From the NCBI RefSeq assembly GCF_022631375.1, contig NZ_JALBGC010000003.1, positions 310,001 through 374,000 on the forward strand: DNA of 64,000 nucleotides. Direction: 5' to 3'. This document shows positions 18,996-27,651 of the stretch, one piece after another. The stretch comes from Hymenobacter cyanobacteriorum. GTDB lineage: Bacteria > Bacteroidota > Bacteroidia > Cytophagales > Hymenobacteraceae. Every line of letters begins with the position of its first letter. The stretch's first letter is position 1. The notes beneath the pieces are model-generated. The model saw only the letters and a list, made by a program, of their open reading frames with translations, was not told the DNA's origin and made no database searches. The translations under genes were made by a program, and so were the position numbers.

Positions 18996-21788
18996 ATGAC
19001 CAAGCGCTACTACTTCGGGCTGCTGGCTGCTGCGCTCGCCCGCCCTGCCGCAGCCCAATCCTCAAACCCCGCCCCGCCCCTGCCAGCCCCGCCAGCGGTA
19101 GCCGACACCCTGCGCCGCCCGCCCTTCCGGGGCGAGCTGCCCGATTCGCTGGCCCCGGCCCCTGCCCCAGGCGGCACCGTGCAGGTACAGGGCCAGGAGC
19201 AGCCAGCCCGGCCGTTTCTCACCGTGCAGGACCAGCTGCACGCGGTGGCGGGCGTGCAGGTAACGCCCTACGACGGCAGCCCCGGCAGCGGCAGCGTGGT
19301 GCGCATTCGCGGGGCCAGCGTGGCCCAGGGCCAGGCCCAGCCGCTGTACGTGGTCGACGGCCTGCCCGCCCTCAACGACGACCTGACGCCGGGCCAGTCG
19401 CCGGGCTTGTTCTCGCTGGCCGCTGCTCGCTTCTTCGACCAATACTACCAAGCCAATATTGCCGAGCAGAACGCCGAAACCGGGGCCAGCCCCCTTCAAG
19501 TGCTGCCGCCCGAAGCCATTGCCAGCATCGAAGTGCTGGCCGGGCCGGCCGCGGTGGCCCGCTACGGGCCGCTGGGTGCCAATGGCGTCGTCAGCATCCA
19601 AACGCGGCGGGGGCTGGCGGGCCGGCCGCTGCGGGTGCACTACCGCGCCTACGTGGGCGTGCAGCAGGTGCGCCAGCGCTACGAGCTGCTGGAGGCCAGC
19701 GAATACGCCGCGCTGGCCAACGAAGCCACGCGGCAGCGGTTCGGCCCATCAGTACCACTGCCGTTTGCCGACACCAACCTGGGGGCCGGCACCAACTGGC
19801 AGGCCGAAACCTACCGCCTGGCCGGCCTGCAGCAGCACAACGTGAGCCTGGATGGCGGCCGCGGCAACACCACCTACCTGCTCGGGCTCGACTACCGCCG
19901 CCAGGCCGGCGTGCTGCACGGCTCCGACCTTACCCGCCTCGGCCTGCGCCTGGCCCTCGACCAGCGCGTAGGCACGCACCTGACGCTGCGCGGCACGGCA
20001 GCCCTTGGCCAAACCGACCAGCACCTGCCCAATACGTTTGGCACGCAGGGAGCTGTGCAGGCCGCCCTGCTGGCCCCGCCCAACCAAACCGTGCGCGATG
20101 CCCAGGGCAATTACAGTGGCTACGGGCCGTATACTTATTATCCCAGCGCCCAGCTTACTTTCACCAACCCGCTCGCCATTGCCGAGCTGGCTTACCGGGC
20201 CCCGCGCACGCGCCGCGCATTGGCGCAGCTGGCCGCCACCTACACGCCCCTCGCGCACCTCACGGTAGAGGCCGCGGCTAATTTCCAGCGCACGGTGCTG
20301 GCGGCCGATGGCCAGCTGCCGGTATACAGCCTTACCAATGGCCAGCTGCGGGCACCTAGCAGCAGCTACTCGGCTACCACGCAGGCGTATCGCATCAGCC
20401 AGTGGGGTGCCCGGCTGGCGGTGCGCTACCACCGGCAGTTGGGCACGCGCCACGCGGTGGGGGCCGAAATCGACTACCAATACCAAGCGGCCGACGTGTT
20501 TGCCCGCAGCGAGCTGCGGGGTCAGCCCAATCCCTCATCCGGCTTTCCGGCTTCGATGAGCTACGTCGAGCAACGCGGCGAATTCCGGCTGCATCGCCCT
20601 TGGGCGGCCCTGCATTATAGCTTCGACAGCACGCTTGCGGTGCAGGCTGGCCTCAGCTACGGCCACTACCGCGACGCCAACCGCACCGAATACTACCCGA
20701 GCGCCGAGCTGAGCTGGCAGGCCGGCACCCGCTGGCGCCTGTGGCTGGGCGCGGCCCGCACCAGCACGCTGGGCATGGGCTACAGCGCCGGCGGGCCGGC
20801 GCGGCTCGATAACCGCCCGGTGGGGCCGGCGCCCTACCAGTCGCCGCTCTACACCGACCAGGCCGAAACCGGCCTGCGCCTGGGCCGCCGCCACGGCCGC
20901 CTCACGGGCCAGCTGGTGGCCTACCAGCGCACCAGCTACCACGCCCTGATAGGCACGCAGGTTCCGGTGTCAACCAGTGGCGGCACATTTACCTACCTCA
21001 CCGTTTTCGACGAGGCCACCATCCGCAACCAAGGGCTGGAGCTGACGCTGACCGCCGACTGGCAGCGGGGCCGCCTGCAGGGCACCACGCGCCTGGTGGG
21101 CAGCCTCAACCGCAACCGGCTGCGCGAGAACAATGGCGTGCCGCCGTTCAACGAGGTGTATGATAACCAGCCGACCGGGGCGTTCTACGGCTACCAGCAG
21201 GAGGGGCTGAATGCCGACGGCTCGCTCCGTTTCCGCCAGCGGCCCGGCAGCAGCTACGCGGTACTCAATCAGGCCGTGCTGGGCAGCGGCATTCCGGCGC
21301 AGCTGCTGGGCCTGAGCCAGCAGCTGCGCCTGGGCCGCTTGGCGCTGGATGCGCAGGTGGATGGGCTGTTTGGCTATCAGGTCATCAACCAGCAGCTCAA
21401 CTTTCTTGATTTGCCCTCGGGCTCCTTCAACAGCGCCACCACGGTGCGCGACCGTTGGACGCCCACGCATACCAACACCACGGTGCCGGTGGCGGGCACC
21501 AGCTTCGGCAGCCCTTATCTGGGAGCCAATTCGATTTCGGACCGCCTGCTGGAAAGCGGGAACAACGTACGCCTGTCCTCGCTCACGCTCACCTACCGCC
21601 TGCGCCAAACGGCTACGCAGGACATCAGCATCTGGGTGGGTGGCCAGAACCTGTTCGTGCTTACCGCCTACCGTGGCTACGACCCCAACGTGAGCAGCGG
21701 CGGCAGCACGCCCTACCAGGCCGGGCAGGACTACGGAGCCGTGCCCGTGCCCCGCACCTGGCTGCTGGGCGTGAAAGCCGACTTCTAA
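18996..21788 (+). CDS. SusC/RagA-like TonB-linked outer-membrane receptor, 930 aa
   Basis: After a signal peptide there is a Pro-rich region (residues about 22-65) in place of the usual carboxypeptidase-regulatory-like domain. The plug domain follows, with 'GSVVRIRGASV', 'PLYVVDGLP' and 'PPEAIASIEVLAGPAAVARYGPLGANGVVSIQT'. The rest (about 220-930) is the 22-strand barrel, ending in the SusC-like 'GYDPNVSSGG' and 'VPVPRTWLLGVKADF'. TonB-dependent uptake of a glycan or peptide is expected, powered by a TonB such as the one at 37044. No SusD partner follows; the next gene is a different small barrel. The ligand is unknown. Confidence 0.9.
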   Translation: MTKRYYFGLLAAALARPAAAQSSNPAPPLPAPPAVADTLRRPPFRGELPDSLAPAPAPGGTVQVQGQEQPARPFLTVQDQLHAVAGVQVTPYDGSPGSGSVVRIRGASVAQGQAQPLYVVDGLPALNDDLTPGQSPGLFSLAAARFFDQYYQANIAEQNAETGASPLQVLPPEAIASIEVLAGPAAVARYGPLGANGVVSIQTRRGLAGRPLRVHYRAYVGVQQVRQRYELLEASEYAALANEATRQRFGPSVPLPFADTNLGAGTNWQAETYRLAGLQQHNVSLDGGRGNTTYLLGLDYRRQAGVLHGSDLTRLGLRLALDQRVGTHLTLRGTAALGQTDQHLPNTFGTQGAVQAALLAPPNQTVRDAQGNYSGYGPYTYYPSAQLTFTNPLAIAELAYRAPRTRRALAQLAATYTPLAHLTVEAAANFQRTVLAADGQLPVYSLTNGQLRAPSSSYSATTQAYRISQWGARLAVRYHRQLGTRHAVGAEIDYQYQAADVFARSELRGQPNPSSGFPASMSYVEQRGEFRLHRPWAALHYSFDSTLAVQAGLSYGHYRDANRTEYYPSAELSWQAGTRWRLWLGAARTSTLGMGYSAGGPARLDNRPVGPAPYQSPLYTDQAETGLRLGRRHGRLTGQLVAYQRTSYHALIGTQVPVSTSGGTFTYLTVFDEATIRNQGLELTLTADWQRGRLQGTTRLVGSLNRNRLRENNGVPPFNEVYDNQPTGAFYGYQQEGLNADGSLRFRQRPGSSYAVLNQAVLGSGIPAQLLGLSQQLRLGRLALDAQVDGLFGYQVINQQLNFLDLPSGSFNSATTVRDRWTPTHTNTTVPVAGTSFGSPYLGANSISDRLLESGNNVRLSSLTLTYRLRQTATQDISIWVGGQNLFVLTAYRGYDPNVSSGGSTPYQAGQDYGAVPVPRTWLLGVKADF

Positions 21789-21917
21789 TTGGCCGAACCG
21801 CCTTTTTGTGCCGGGCACCGGGCAGCCGACGGCCGGGGCTCAGGCCCGGCAAAAACTTCTTTCCCCCCGTCCATCGTATTCAGGGTACTGCTTTGCAATC
21901 ACTAGCTCTGAATCATC

Positions 21918-22571
21918 ATGCGCTACTCTCCGATTTGTGCGGCCCTGCTGCTGGCCTTGGCCGGCCACGCCCAGAACATTGCTCCCAAGCTGCTGGCCCC
22001 GGCCAACCGCTGGAACGCGGGCCTAAAAGCCGGCACCGGCATGGAATTCGTTTCATCGGGCGCGGTGGCCGTGCCGCCGCACAACCTCTCCTACGTCACG
22101 GCCGGCATCACGGGCGGCTACCTGCTGGCCCGTACCGAACCCATCCTCACGCTGCAGGCCGACGTGCTGGCCACTTACCGCGCCGCCCGCCCCTGGCAGT
22201 CGGCCGGCAATCACAACGGCAGCTTATTTGTGCCCGTGTACCTGCGTAGCGGCCTGCCCAAAGCCCGGCTGCACCTGCTGCTGGGCGCCGGCCCCACCTT
22301 TTGGCTGAACGATGCCCGGCCGCCTGCCAACTTCGTGGGCCGCTACGCCACGCACCCGGTTGAGCTGACGGGCGTAACCGGCGTGGAAGTGCGCGTGCTG
22401 CCGCTATCCGAGCGCCTCGAAACCACCATTGCCCTCACCTACCGGCGCAGCTTCTCGCGCAGCCTCACGGTCTACCCATCCGAGCAAAGCAGCGTAGCAC
22501 GCGATGAATTTTATAGCTGGCTGGGCGCTACGCTCAACGTGTACCTGCACCAGCCCCTGCGGCCCCGCTAG
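21918..22571 (+). CDS. Small outer-membrane beta-barrel protein, 217 aa
   Basis: A short signal peptide (A-G-H-A-Q) is followed by a chain of Gly-rich turns and alternating strands. Around residue 110 there is 'LHLLLGAGPTFWLNDARPP' and near the end 'ETTIALTYRRSFSRSL'. The pattern fits porin-family beta-barrels of 8-10 strands that are common in Bacteroidota. It ends 20 bp before the M16 peptidase gene. Its relation to the SusC-like gene 130 bp upstream is unknown; they could be co-transcribed. Confidence 0.75.
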   Translation: MRYSPICAALLLALAGHAQNIAPKLLAPANRWNAGLKAGTGMEFVSSGAVAVPPHNLSYVTAGITGGYLLARTEPILTLQADVLATYRAARPWQSAGNHNGSLFVPVYLRSGLPKARLHLLLGAGPTFWLNDARPPANFVGRYATHPVELTGVTGVEVRVLPLSERLETTIALTYRRSFSRSLTVYPSEQSSVARDEFYSWLGATLNVYLHQPLRPR

Positions 22572-22590
22572 CGGGCCGTATCTTCGCCGC

Positions 22591-23850
22591 ATGATTCACT
22601 TCACCGAATTTACCCTCGCCAACGGCCTGCGCTGCATCGTTCACGAAGATTTCAGCACGCCCATGGCCGTGCTCAACGTGATGTACGACGTAGGCTCGCG
22701 CGATGAGGACGCCGCACACACCGGCTTCGCCCACTTGTTCGAGCACCTGATGTTCTCGGGCTCGGTTAATATTCCGAGCTACGACGAGCCGCTGCAGCGC
22801 GTGGGCGGCGAAAACAACGCCTTCACCAGCTCCGACGTCACCAACTACTACCTCTCGCTGCCGGCCGCCAACCTCGAAACTGGCTTCTGGCTCGAATCGG
22901 ACCGCATGCTCAACCTGGCTTTTTCCGAAAATGGCCTCGAAGTGCAGCGCAAAGTGGTGGTCGAGGAGTTCAAGCAGAGCTACCTCAACCAGCCCTACGG
23001 CGACGTGTGGCTGCAGCTCAAGCCCCTCGCTTACCAAACGCACCCTTACCAGTGGAACACCATCGGCAAGGAGATTTCGCACATCGAAAATGCCGTAATG
23101 GACGACGTGCGCGGCTTTTTCCGGAAGCACTACGCCCCGCAGAACGCCGTGTTGGTCGTGGCCGGCGCCGTGAGCGAGGCCGAAGTGCGCCGCCTGGCTG
23201 AGAAGTGGTTCGGGCCCATCCCGGGTGGCCCGGCCTACCAGCGCCACCTGCCCGCCGAGCCTGCCCAAACCGAGGCCCGCCACCTCACTGCCACCGCGCC
23301 CGTGCCGCTGAGCGCCCTCTACAAAGCCTACCACATGCCCGCCCGCGCCGACGACCGGTACCACGCCGTGGATTTGCTGAGCGACGTGCTCGGCCGCGGT
23401 AAATCGGCCCGCCTGCACCAACGCCTGGTGAAGGAACAGGCGCTGTTCAACAACATCTCGGCCTCGCTCACCGGCTCGCTCGACCCCGGCTTGCTCGTCA
23501 TCAGCGGCAAGCTGAACGAGGGCGTGAGCCTCGAAGCCGCCGATGCCGCCGTAGAAGCCGTGGTGGCCGAATTTCTGACCCACGACGTGGACGCGCAGGA
23601 GCTCGAAAAAGTGAAAAACCAGGCCGAAAGCAGCCTGGTCTTCGGCGAAATTGACCTGCTGAACCGCGCCCTCAACCTGGCTTACAGCAAGCTGCAGGGC
23701 GATGCCAACCTGGTGAACGACGAAAGCCGCCGCATCCAGGCCGTGACCGTGGCCGACGTGCGCGCCGCCGCCGAGCTGGTGCTGCGCCCCGAAAACTGCA
23801 GCACGCTCTACTACCAGGCCGCGCCGGCTGCCGCCGAAGTAGCGGCCTAG
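22591..23850 (+). CDS. M16 family zinc metallopeptidase, 419 aa
   Basis: The inverted zinc motif HxxEH is His48-Leu-Phe-Glu-His52, with the third ligand at Glu126 ('VVVEEF'), so this is the active subunit type. There is no signal peptide. M16 enzymes of this length cleave small peptides and often work with an inactive homolog; that partner would normally follow but does not here. ATG 22591 starts the family N-terminus 'FTLANGLRCIVHED'. TATCTTCG four bases upstream of the ATG suggests a nearly leaderless mRNA. A family A palindrome lies 20 bp after the stop. Confidence 0.9.
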   Translation: MIHFTEFTLANGLRCIVHEDFSTPMAVLNVMYDVGSRDEDAAHTGFAHLFEHLMFSGSVNIPSYDEPLQRVGGENNAFTSSDVTNYYLSLPAANLETGFWLESDRMLNLAFSENGLEVQRKVVVEEFKQSYLNQPYGDVWLQLKPLAYQTHPYQWNTIGKEISHIENAVMDDVRGFFRKHYAPQNAVLVVAGAVSEAEVRRLAEKWFGPIPGGPAYQRHLPAEPAQTEARHLTATAPVPLSALYKAYHMPARADDRYHAVDLLSDVLGRGKSARLHQRLVKEQALFNNISASLTGSLDPGLLVISGKLNEGVSLEAADAAVEAVVAEFLTHDVDAQELEKVKNQAESSLVFGEIDLLNRALNLAYSKLQGDANLVNDESRRIQAVTVADVRAAAELVLRPENCSTLYYQAAPAAAEVAA

Positions 23851-23870
23851 AAACAGGTTGGAAAAACTAA

Positions 23871-23961
23871 AAGCCTGTCATCCTGAGCGCAGCGAAGGAC
23901 CTTATCAAGCCCGAAATCCGAGCGTGATAAGGTCCTTCGCTGCGCTCAGGATGACAGGCTT
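23871..23961. repeat. Long inverted repeat, family A
   Basis: Perfect 37-bp arms (23871-23907, 23925-23961) contain TGTCATCCTGAGCGCAGCG and AAGGACCTTAT. A close relative, with C to G changed on both arms, is the one inside the radical SAM gene at 48269. It lies between two convergent genes and could terminate both. Confidence 0.93.
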
Positions 23962-24004
23962 TTGCGAATGCAGAAGGGCTGGCTTTCGCCAGCTACCCGC
24001 CAGC

Positions 24005-24382
24005 CTAGCGCTTGGCTTTGACTTTCGTTTTGGTTTTGCCCGGGGCCAGCGGCACGGCGTTGTCGCGGTTCAGGCTGCTGTTGGCGGGTTTCACGTAGCG
24101 CGGGCGCGGGGTGCGGTTGTCGTTGTAGCCGCCATTGCCCTGGTAACCCACCTGCTTGCGCATGGGCATGCTAGGGGCTAAGTACGACATCGTGCCGTTC
24201 TTAATGTCCTCGGGCACGCCGGCCCCGTAGGGCTTGCCGGTGTGTGGGTTGATGTTGGCCGCCTTCTTGCGCGGGCCGCGCACCGAGTACGGCACAGCTT
24301 TTTTGCGCGGGCGGGTCTGAGCATCGGCGCTGCCGGCCACGGCAGCTACCAGCAACAGCGAAGTGATGACGGTGCGAAACAT
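24005..24382 (-). CDS. Small basic secreted protein 1 of 4, 125 aa
   Basis: The N-terminus M-F-R-T-V and a signal peptide ending A-D-A-Q match the next gene upstream. The mature chain is Lys/Arg-rich with 'VPYSVRGPRKKAANINPHTGKP', 'SYLAPSMPM' and a K-T-K-T-K-V-K tail. VPYSVR-PRK recurs in the second protein. It has no recognised family and is probably exported to the periplasm or cell surface. It belongs to a cluster of four similar genes (to 26389) on the same strand, each with its own terminator-like hairpin. Confidence 0.7.
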   Translation of the reverse strand: MFRTVITSLLLVAAVAGSADAQTRPRKKAVPYSVRGPRKKAANINPHTGKPYGAGVPEDIKNGTMSYLAPSMPMRKQVGYQGNGGYNDNRTPRPRYVKPANSSLNRDNAVPLAPGKTKTKVKAKR

Positions 24383-24506
24383 ACGAAAATCAGTGGAGAG
24401 AGTGGCAAATGGGGGCCGACCGGCCCGGGGCTGTAAAGGCTGCAGCTCCCATCATACGCGCCACGGCCCGCGAGGGATTGTGGGCGGCTAATGGAAGCTG
24501 CAAAAA

Positions 24507-24542
24507 ACAAGCCGCGACCCGGCAAATGCGGCGTCGCGGCTT
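24507..24542 (-). terminator. Terminator of secreted protein 2
   Basis: On the minus strand AAGCCGCGAC pairs with GTCGCGGCTT across a loop of about 14 bases and is followed by TTTTTTG. It lies just after the stop at 24551. Confidence 0.75.
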
Positions 24543-24550
24543 ATCGAAAT

Positions 24551-24961
24551 TTAGTTGCCGAGGGTGTTCTGAGTGGTAGCGGCAGCCGGCTTGCGGGGCG
24601 GGCGCACGCTGTAGGGCACCATGCCGTTGCTGGTGCGAATGTGCACCGGCATGCCGGGCGAGGCATACACGTTGGCGTTGTCGATTTCGCCGCGGTTGCT
24701 GCTGGCGGTAGTGGCAGCGCCCCAGCCGTCGTTGGCCGCAGTGGCCGTCGAGGCAACGGCCGTCGTCTCCTCAATGGGAGGCCAGCCGTCGTTGAGCACG
24801 GCCACTTTAGGCGTCGACTTGATGGCTGCTTTGCGGGCCTTCTTGGCGGCGCGGGCAGTAGCCTTAGCGGTGGTTTTTTTGGCGGTGGCCGGCGTGGTCT
24901 GAGCACTGGCTTCAGCCAGCAGGAACATCGACAGGGCGAGGGTAAAAACGGTGCGGAACAT
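24551..24961 (-). CDS. Small basic secreted protein 2 of 4, 136 aa
   Basis: Signal peptide M-F-R-T-V-F ends in A-S-A-Q. A Lys/Ala/Thr segment (residues about 25-55) follows. Further on are two 'NDGW' motifs, and near the C-terminus 'NVYASPGMPVHIRTSNGMVPYSVRPPRK'. This last block is shared in part with the first protein (VPYSVR-PRK) and in part with the third (VYAAPGEPVDI). No family is known. It could bind polysaccharide or DNA by charge; this is a guess. The four genes are likely old tandem duplicates. Confidence 0.7.
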   Translation of the reverse strand: MFRTVFTLALSMFLLAEASAQTTPATAKKTTAKATARAAKKARKAAIKSTPKVAVLNDGWPPIEETTAVASTATAANDGWGAATTASSNRGEIDNANVYASPGMPVHIRTSNGMVPYSVRPPRKPAAATTQNTLGN

Positions 24962-25124
24962 GGCTGAAGCGAGTAAGAAGTAAGACGTTTATTTTCGGTT
25001 GCTGAAAGGGCTAATTCGAAAAGCGTGCCAACTTCTGTTTTTTGTCTTCGCGCCAATGCAAACGGCCCGGCCGGCGCACTTTTCGCACGCCAGCCGGGCC
25101 ATTCCGTTTTCTCATCACGCCAGC

Positions 25125-25517
25125 TTAGCGCGGCGGCGTGAGAGTTGTCGTGGTTTTGGTTTTGGTGCGGCGGGGGGCAGCGCCATCGTAGCCCATGGTA
25201 GCCCGGCCCTGAATGTCGACGGGCTCGCCCGGCGCGGCATACACGCCCTGGCCTTTGCCGCTGGCCGGGTCGGGGGCCGCTGCCGCCGCATTCTGGCGAC
25301 GAGTTACCACCGCACCGGTTCGCTTGGCCGGCGTGGCCAGGCCCACCTTCTTCGTGGTGGTTTTGCGCACGGTGGTGTGGCCCGGCTTGCTGGTGGTGCG
25401 GTGGGTGGTTTGCTGCGTGGTATGGCGCAGGGGCGGCGGGCCGGGTGGCGTGGTCTGGGCCGAGGCTTCAGCGGCAACAGCCAGCAAAAGCAGGCCAAAA
25501 AGCAGGTTACGGAACAT
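25125..25517 (-). CDS. Small basic secreted protein 3 of 4, 130 aa
   Basis: M-F-R-N-L-L starts a signal peptide ending A-S-A-Q. The middle is rich in Thr, Lys and His ('TTQQTTHRTTSKPGHTTVRKTTTKK'). The C-terminal block reads 'GVYAAPGEPVDIQGRATMGYD' and is followed by a basic K-T-K-T-T-T tail. The A-P-G-x-P motif is the common element of the cluster. A hairpin at about 25060-25100 follows the stop on the minus strand. Function unknown. Confidence 0.7.
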   Translation of the reverse strand: MFRNLLFGLLLLAVAAEASAQTTPPGPPPLRHTTQQTTHRTTSKPGHTTVRKTTTKKVGLATPAKRTGAVVTRRQNAAAAAPDPASGKGQGVYAAPGEPVDIQGRATMGYDGAAPRRTKTKTTTTLTPPR

Positions 25518-25668
25518 AGGACAAAAATTGAGGTGAACGACTGAGTAGCCAGCCCCGGCGCGCGACGACGCCCTAAAGGCTGGCCTGCTACATACGCGAA
25601 ACCCAGCCCCGGGTAGGTCCCAGCCCCATCCTACTATTCAACCCCAAACTATTCAACCCCAAAAAATA

Positions 25669-25694
25669 AGCCCGCTCCCCAAAGGGAAGCGGGC
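25669..25694 (-). terminator. Terminator of secreted protein 4
   Basis: AGCCCGCT pairs with AGCGGGCT around a short loop with further CCC/GGG pairing. On the minus strand it is followed by a TTATTTTTT run. Confidence 0.75.
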
Positions 25695-25759
25695 TATATC
25701 TATAGCAGGGAAACTGGCAACCCAGCTGTGAGGGCAGCCGCGGCCAATCCATCTTTACA

Positions 25760-26389
25760 CTACCAGCCCAGGGGCTCAGGGGCCTTTTTCTTAGGGGCAG
25801 CTTTCGGAGCCGCTTTGGCCGGGGCCGCAGCTTTCAACGAAGCGGCGGGGGCCTGAGCGCCACCGGCAGTCTGCGTTGCGGTGCCGCTGGCAGCATCAGC
25901 CGAAGCTGGTGCTGAGGCTGGCGCCGCCACCGGAGCAGCAGCGGCGGTTACGGCTTCGGCCGGACGCGGAGGCCAGGGTTTTTCGCGGCGCACCTTGCGG
26001 TTCATGCGGCGCTCGCGGGTAGCGGCGGCATCGTCAGCCATCACGCTACGGCCGCCGCGCATCACAATCGGGGCACCCGGCGCTACCGAGATACCAATGC
26101 TGCTGGGGGTGTTGCCGCCCCCACCGCCGCCAAAGCCCGCAGAAGCGGCGGCTGGTTCCGGCCCCGCCGTGGCAGCGGCCGCCGGTACTTCGGCGGGTGC
26201 GGGCGTTTCGGCCGCGCCGCCGTTGGCAGCGGCTTGCTGGCCACTAGCTTTGGTCGACGTGGTTTTGGTGGTCTTTTTGGCCGGGGCTTTTTTAGGAGCA
26301 TCCCAGCCGCCGGTATCCCAGCCGCTTTGAGCGGCGGCGGAGTTGGCGAGGCCAGCGGCAAACAACAGGAAGAATAGCGCGCGTTTCAT
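25760..26389 (-). CDS. Small basic secreted protein 4 of 4, 209 aa
   Basis: The signal peptide ends A-A-A-Q. It is the longest and most divergent of the cluster: two 'GGWD' motifs near the start, Lys/Thr then Ala/Pro-rich low complexity, a poly-Gly stretch near residue 90, then 'SVAPGAPIVMRGGRSVM' (the shared A-P-G-x-P block) and 'RERRMNRKVRREKPWPPRP'. The rest is Ala/Pro/Lys. No family is known. It is divergent from pheS. Confidence 0.7.
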   Translation of the reverse strand: MKRALFFLLFAAGLANSAAAQSGWDTGGWDAPKKAPAKKTTKTTSTKASGQQAAANGGAAETPAPAEVPAAAATAGPEPAAASAGFGGGGGGNTPSSIGISVAPGAPIVMRGGRSVMADDAAATRERRMNRKVRREKPWPPRPAEAVTAAAAPVAAPASAPASADAASGTATQTAGGAQAPAASLKAAAPAKAAPKAAPKKKAPEPLGW

Positions 26390-26473
26390 GGCGATATATA
26401 GGGGGAATAGAGGGGTTTCGGGGGGCTAACTGAAAGCGCGGTTGAAACGTTCGGCGCGGCGCGAGCCTTGCCG

Positions 26474-26481
26474 TAACTTTG
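26474..26481 (+). promoter_or_regulatory. pheS promoter -7 element next to the start codon
   Basis: TAACTTTG is an exact TAnnTTTG match and ends 6 bp before ATG 26488. Transcription should begin at or near the A of the ATG, which implies a leaderless mRNA. Confidence 0.55.
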
Positions 26482-26487
26482 CCGGAT

Positions 26488-27567
26488 ATGATGCAGATGC
26501 AGGACTCCATTGCCGCGCTGACGGCCGAAATTACAACCGCCGACCTTAGCAACGCCGCGCACCTCGATGCTTTTCGCATTGCCTACCTCGGCCGCAAGGG
26601 CCGGCTGGCCGATTTATTCGACCAGCTTAAGACCGTACCTGCCGAAGATAAGCGCGCAGTAGGCCAGCAGCTTAACGCGTTGAAACAGCAGGCCCAGGCC
26701 CGCTTCGACGAGGCCCAACAAGCGGCCGAAGCGGCGGCCGATAATGCGCCCGCCAACCCCGATTTCGATTATACCCTGCCCCCAGTGCCCAACGCCCTGG
26801 GCACCCGCCACCCCCTGAGCCTGGTGCGCGAAGAGATGATGCGCGTGTTTGCCCGTATTGGCTTTGCTATTGCTGAAGGCCCTGAGATTGAGGACGACTG
26901 GCACAACTTCACGGCCCTCAACTTTCCCGAAAACCACCCGGCGCGCGACATGCAGGACACGTTTTTCGTGGCCCCGGCCTCGCGCACGGCCACGCCCGGC
27001 GACGTGCCCACCGGCGCGCCCGACCTGCCCCACCTTCTCCGCACCCACACCAGCACCGTGCAGGTGCGCGTGATGGAAACCGAACCGCTGCCCATCCGCC
27101 GCGTGATGCCGGGCCGCGTGTTCCGCAATGAGGCCATTTCGGCCCGCGCGCACATGATGTTTCATCAGGTGGAAGGGATTTTCATTGACGAAGGCGTGAG
27201 CTTCGCCGACCTGAAGCAGACGGTGTACTACTTCGTGCAGGAGCTGTTCGGGGCCGACATCAACATCCGCTTCCGCCCCAGCTTCTTCCCCTTCACCGAG
27301 CCCAGCGCCGAGATTGACATCACCTGCCTGATTTGCAAGGGCGCGGGCTGCAACATCTGCAAATACTCGGGCTGGGTGGAAATTGGCGGCTGCGGCATGG
27401 TGGACCCCGCCGTGCTCGAAAACGCCAAAATCGACTCCGAGAAATACTCCGGCTACGCCTGGGGCATGGGCATTGAGCGCATCGCCATGCTCAAGTATCA
27501 AATTAAGGATTTGCGCCTGTTCACGGAAAACGACATGCGCTTTCTGCGGCAGTTCGAGGCGCTGTAG
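26488..27567 (+). CDS. pheS: Phenylalanyl-tRNA synthetase alpha subunit
   Basis: PheS is the catalytic subunit of the alpha2beta2 enzyme that charges tRNA-Phe. An N-terminal coiled coil (residues about 10-80) binds tRNA. The class II core follows, with motif 2-like 'PIRRVMPGRVFRNEAISARAHMMFHQVEG', 'FTEPSAEIDITC', and motif 3 'GYAWGMGIERIAMLKY'. A Cys-rich insert 'CLICKGAGCNIC' is visible, as in several bacterial PheS. The length of 359 aa is normal. ATG 26488 is chosen; an in-frame TTG at 26479 would overlap the promoter. pheT is not adjacent. Confidence 0.97.
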   Translation: MMQMQDSIAALTAEITTADLSNAAHLDAFRIAYLGRKGRLADLFDQLKTVPAEDKRAVGQQLNALKQQAQARFDEAQQAAEAAADNAPANPDFDYTLPPVPNALGTRHPLSLVREEMMRVFARIGFAIAEGPEIEDDWHNFTALNFPENHPARDMQDTFFVAPASRTATPGDVPTGAPDLPHLLRTHTSTVQVRVMETEPLPIRRVMPGRVFRNEAISARAHMMFHQVEGIFIDEGVSFADLKQTVYYFVQELFGADINIRFRPSFFPFTEPSAEIDITCLICKGAGCNICKYSGWVEIGGCGMVDPAVLENAKIDSEKYSGYAWGMGIERIAMLKYQIKDLRLFTENDMRFLRQFEAL

Positions 27568-27596
27568 CAGAATGCTGTAATAAACAGTTTCAGAGA

Positions 27597-27637
27597 AGCG
27601 GGGAATAGTTGGTTGGCCAACTGTTCCCCGCTTTTTT
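27597..27637 (+). terminator. pheS terminator
   Basis: A 16-bp stem (AGCGGGGAATAGTTGG with CCAACTGTTCCCCGCT, one T-G pair) with a TTGG loop is followed by T6. It ends directly before the acyltransferase gene. Confidence 0.92.
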
Positions 27638-27651
27638 GCATCCTTGCAGGT

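Noticed and set aside
23858..24181. Small open frame reading through the family A palindrome after the M16 gene
   Set aside because: The translation comes from the palindrome and from antisense of the next gene; there is no independent coding signal.
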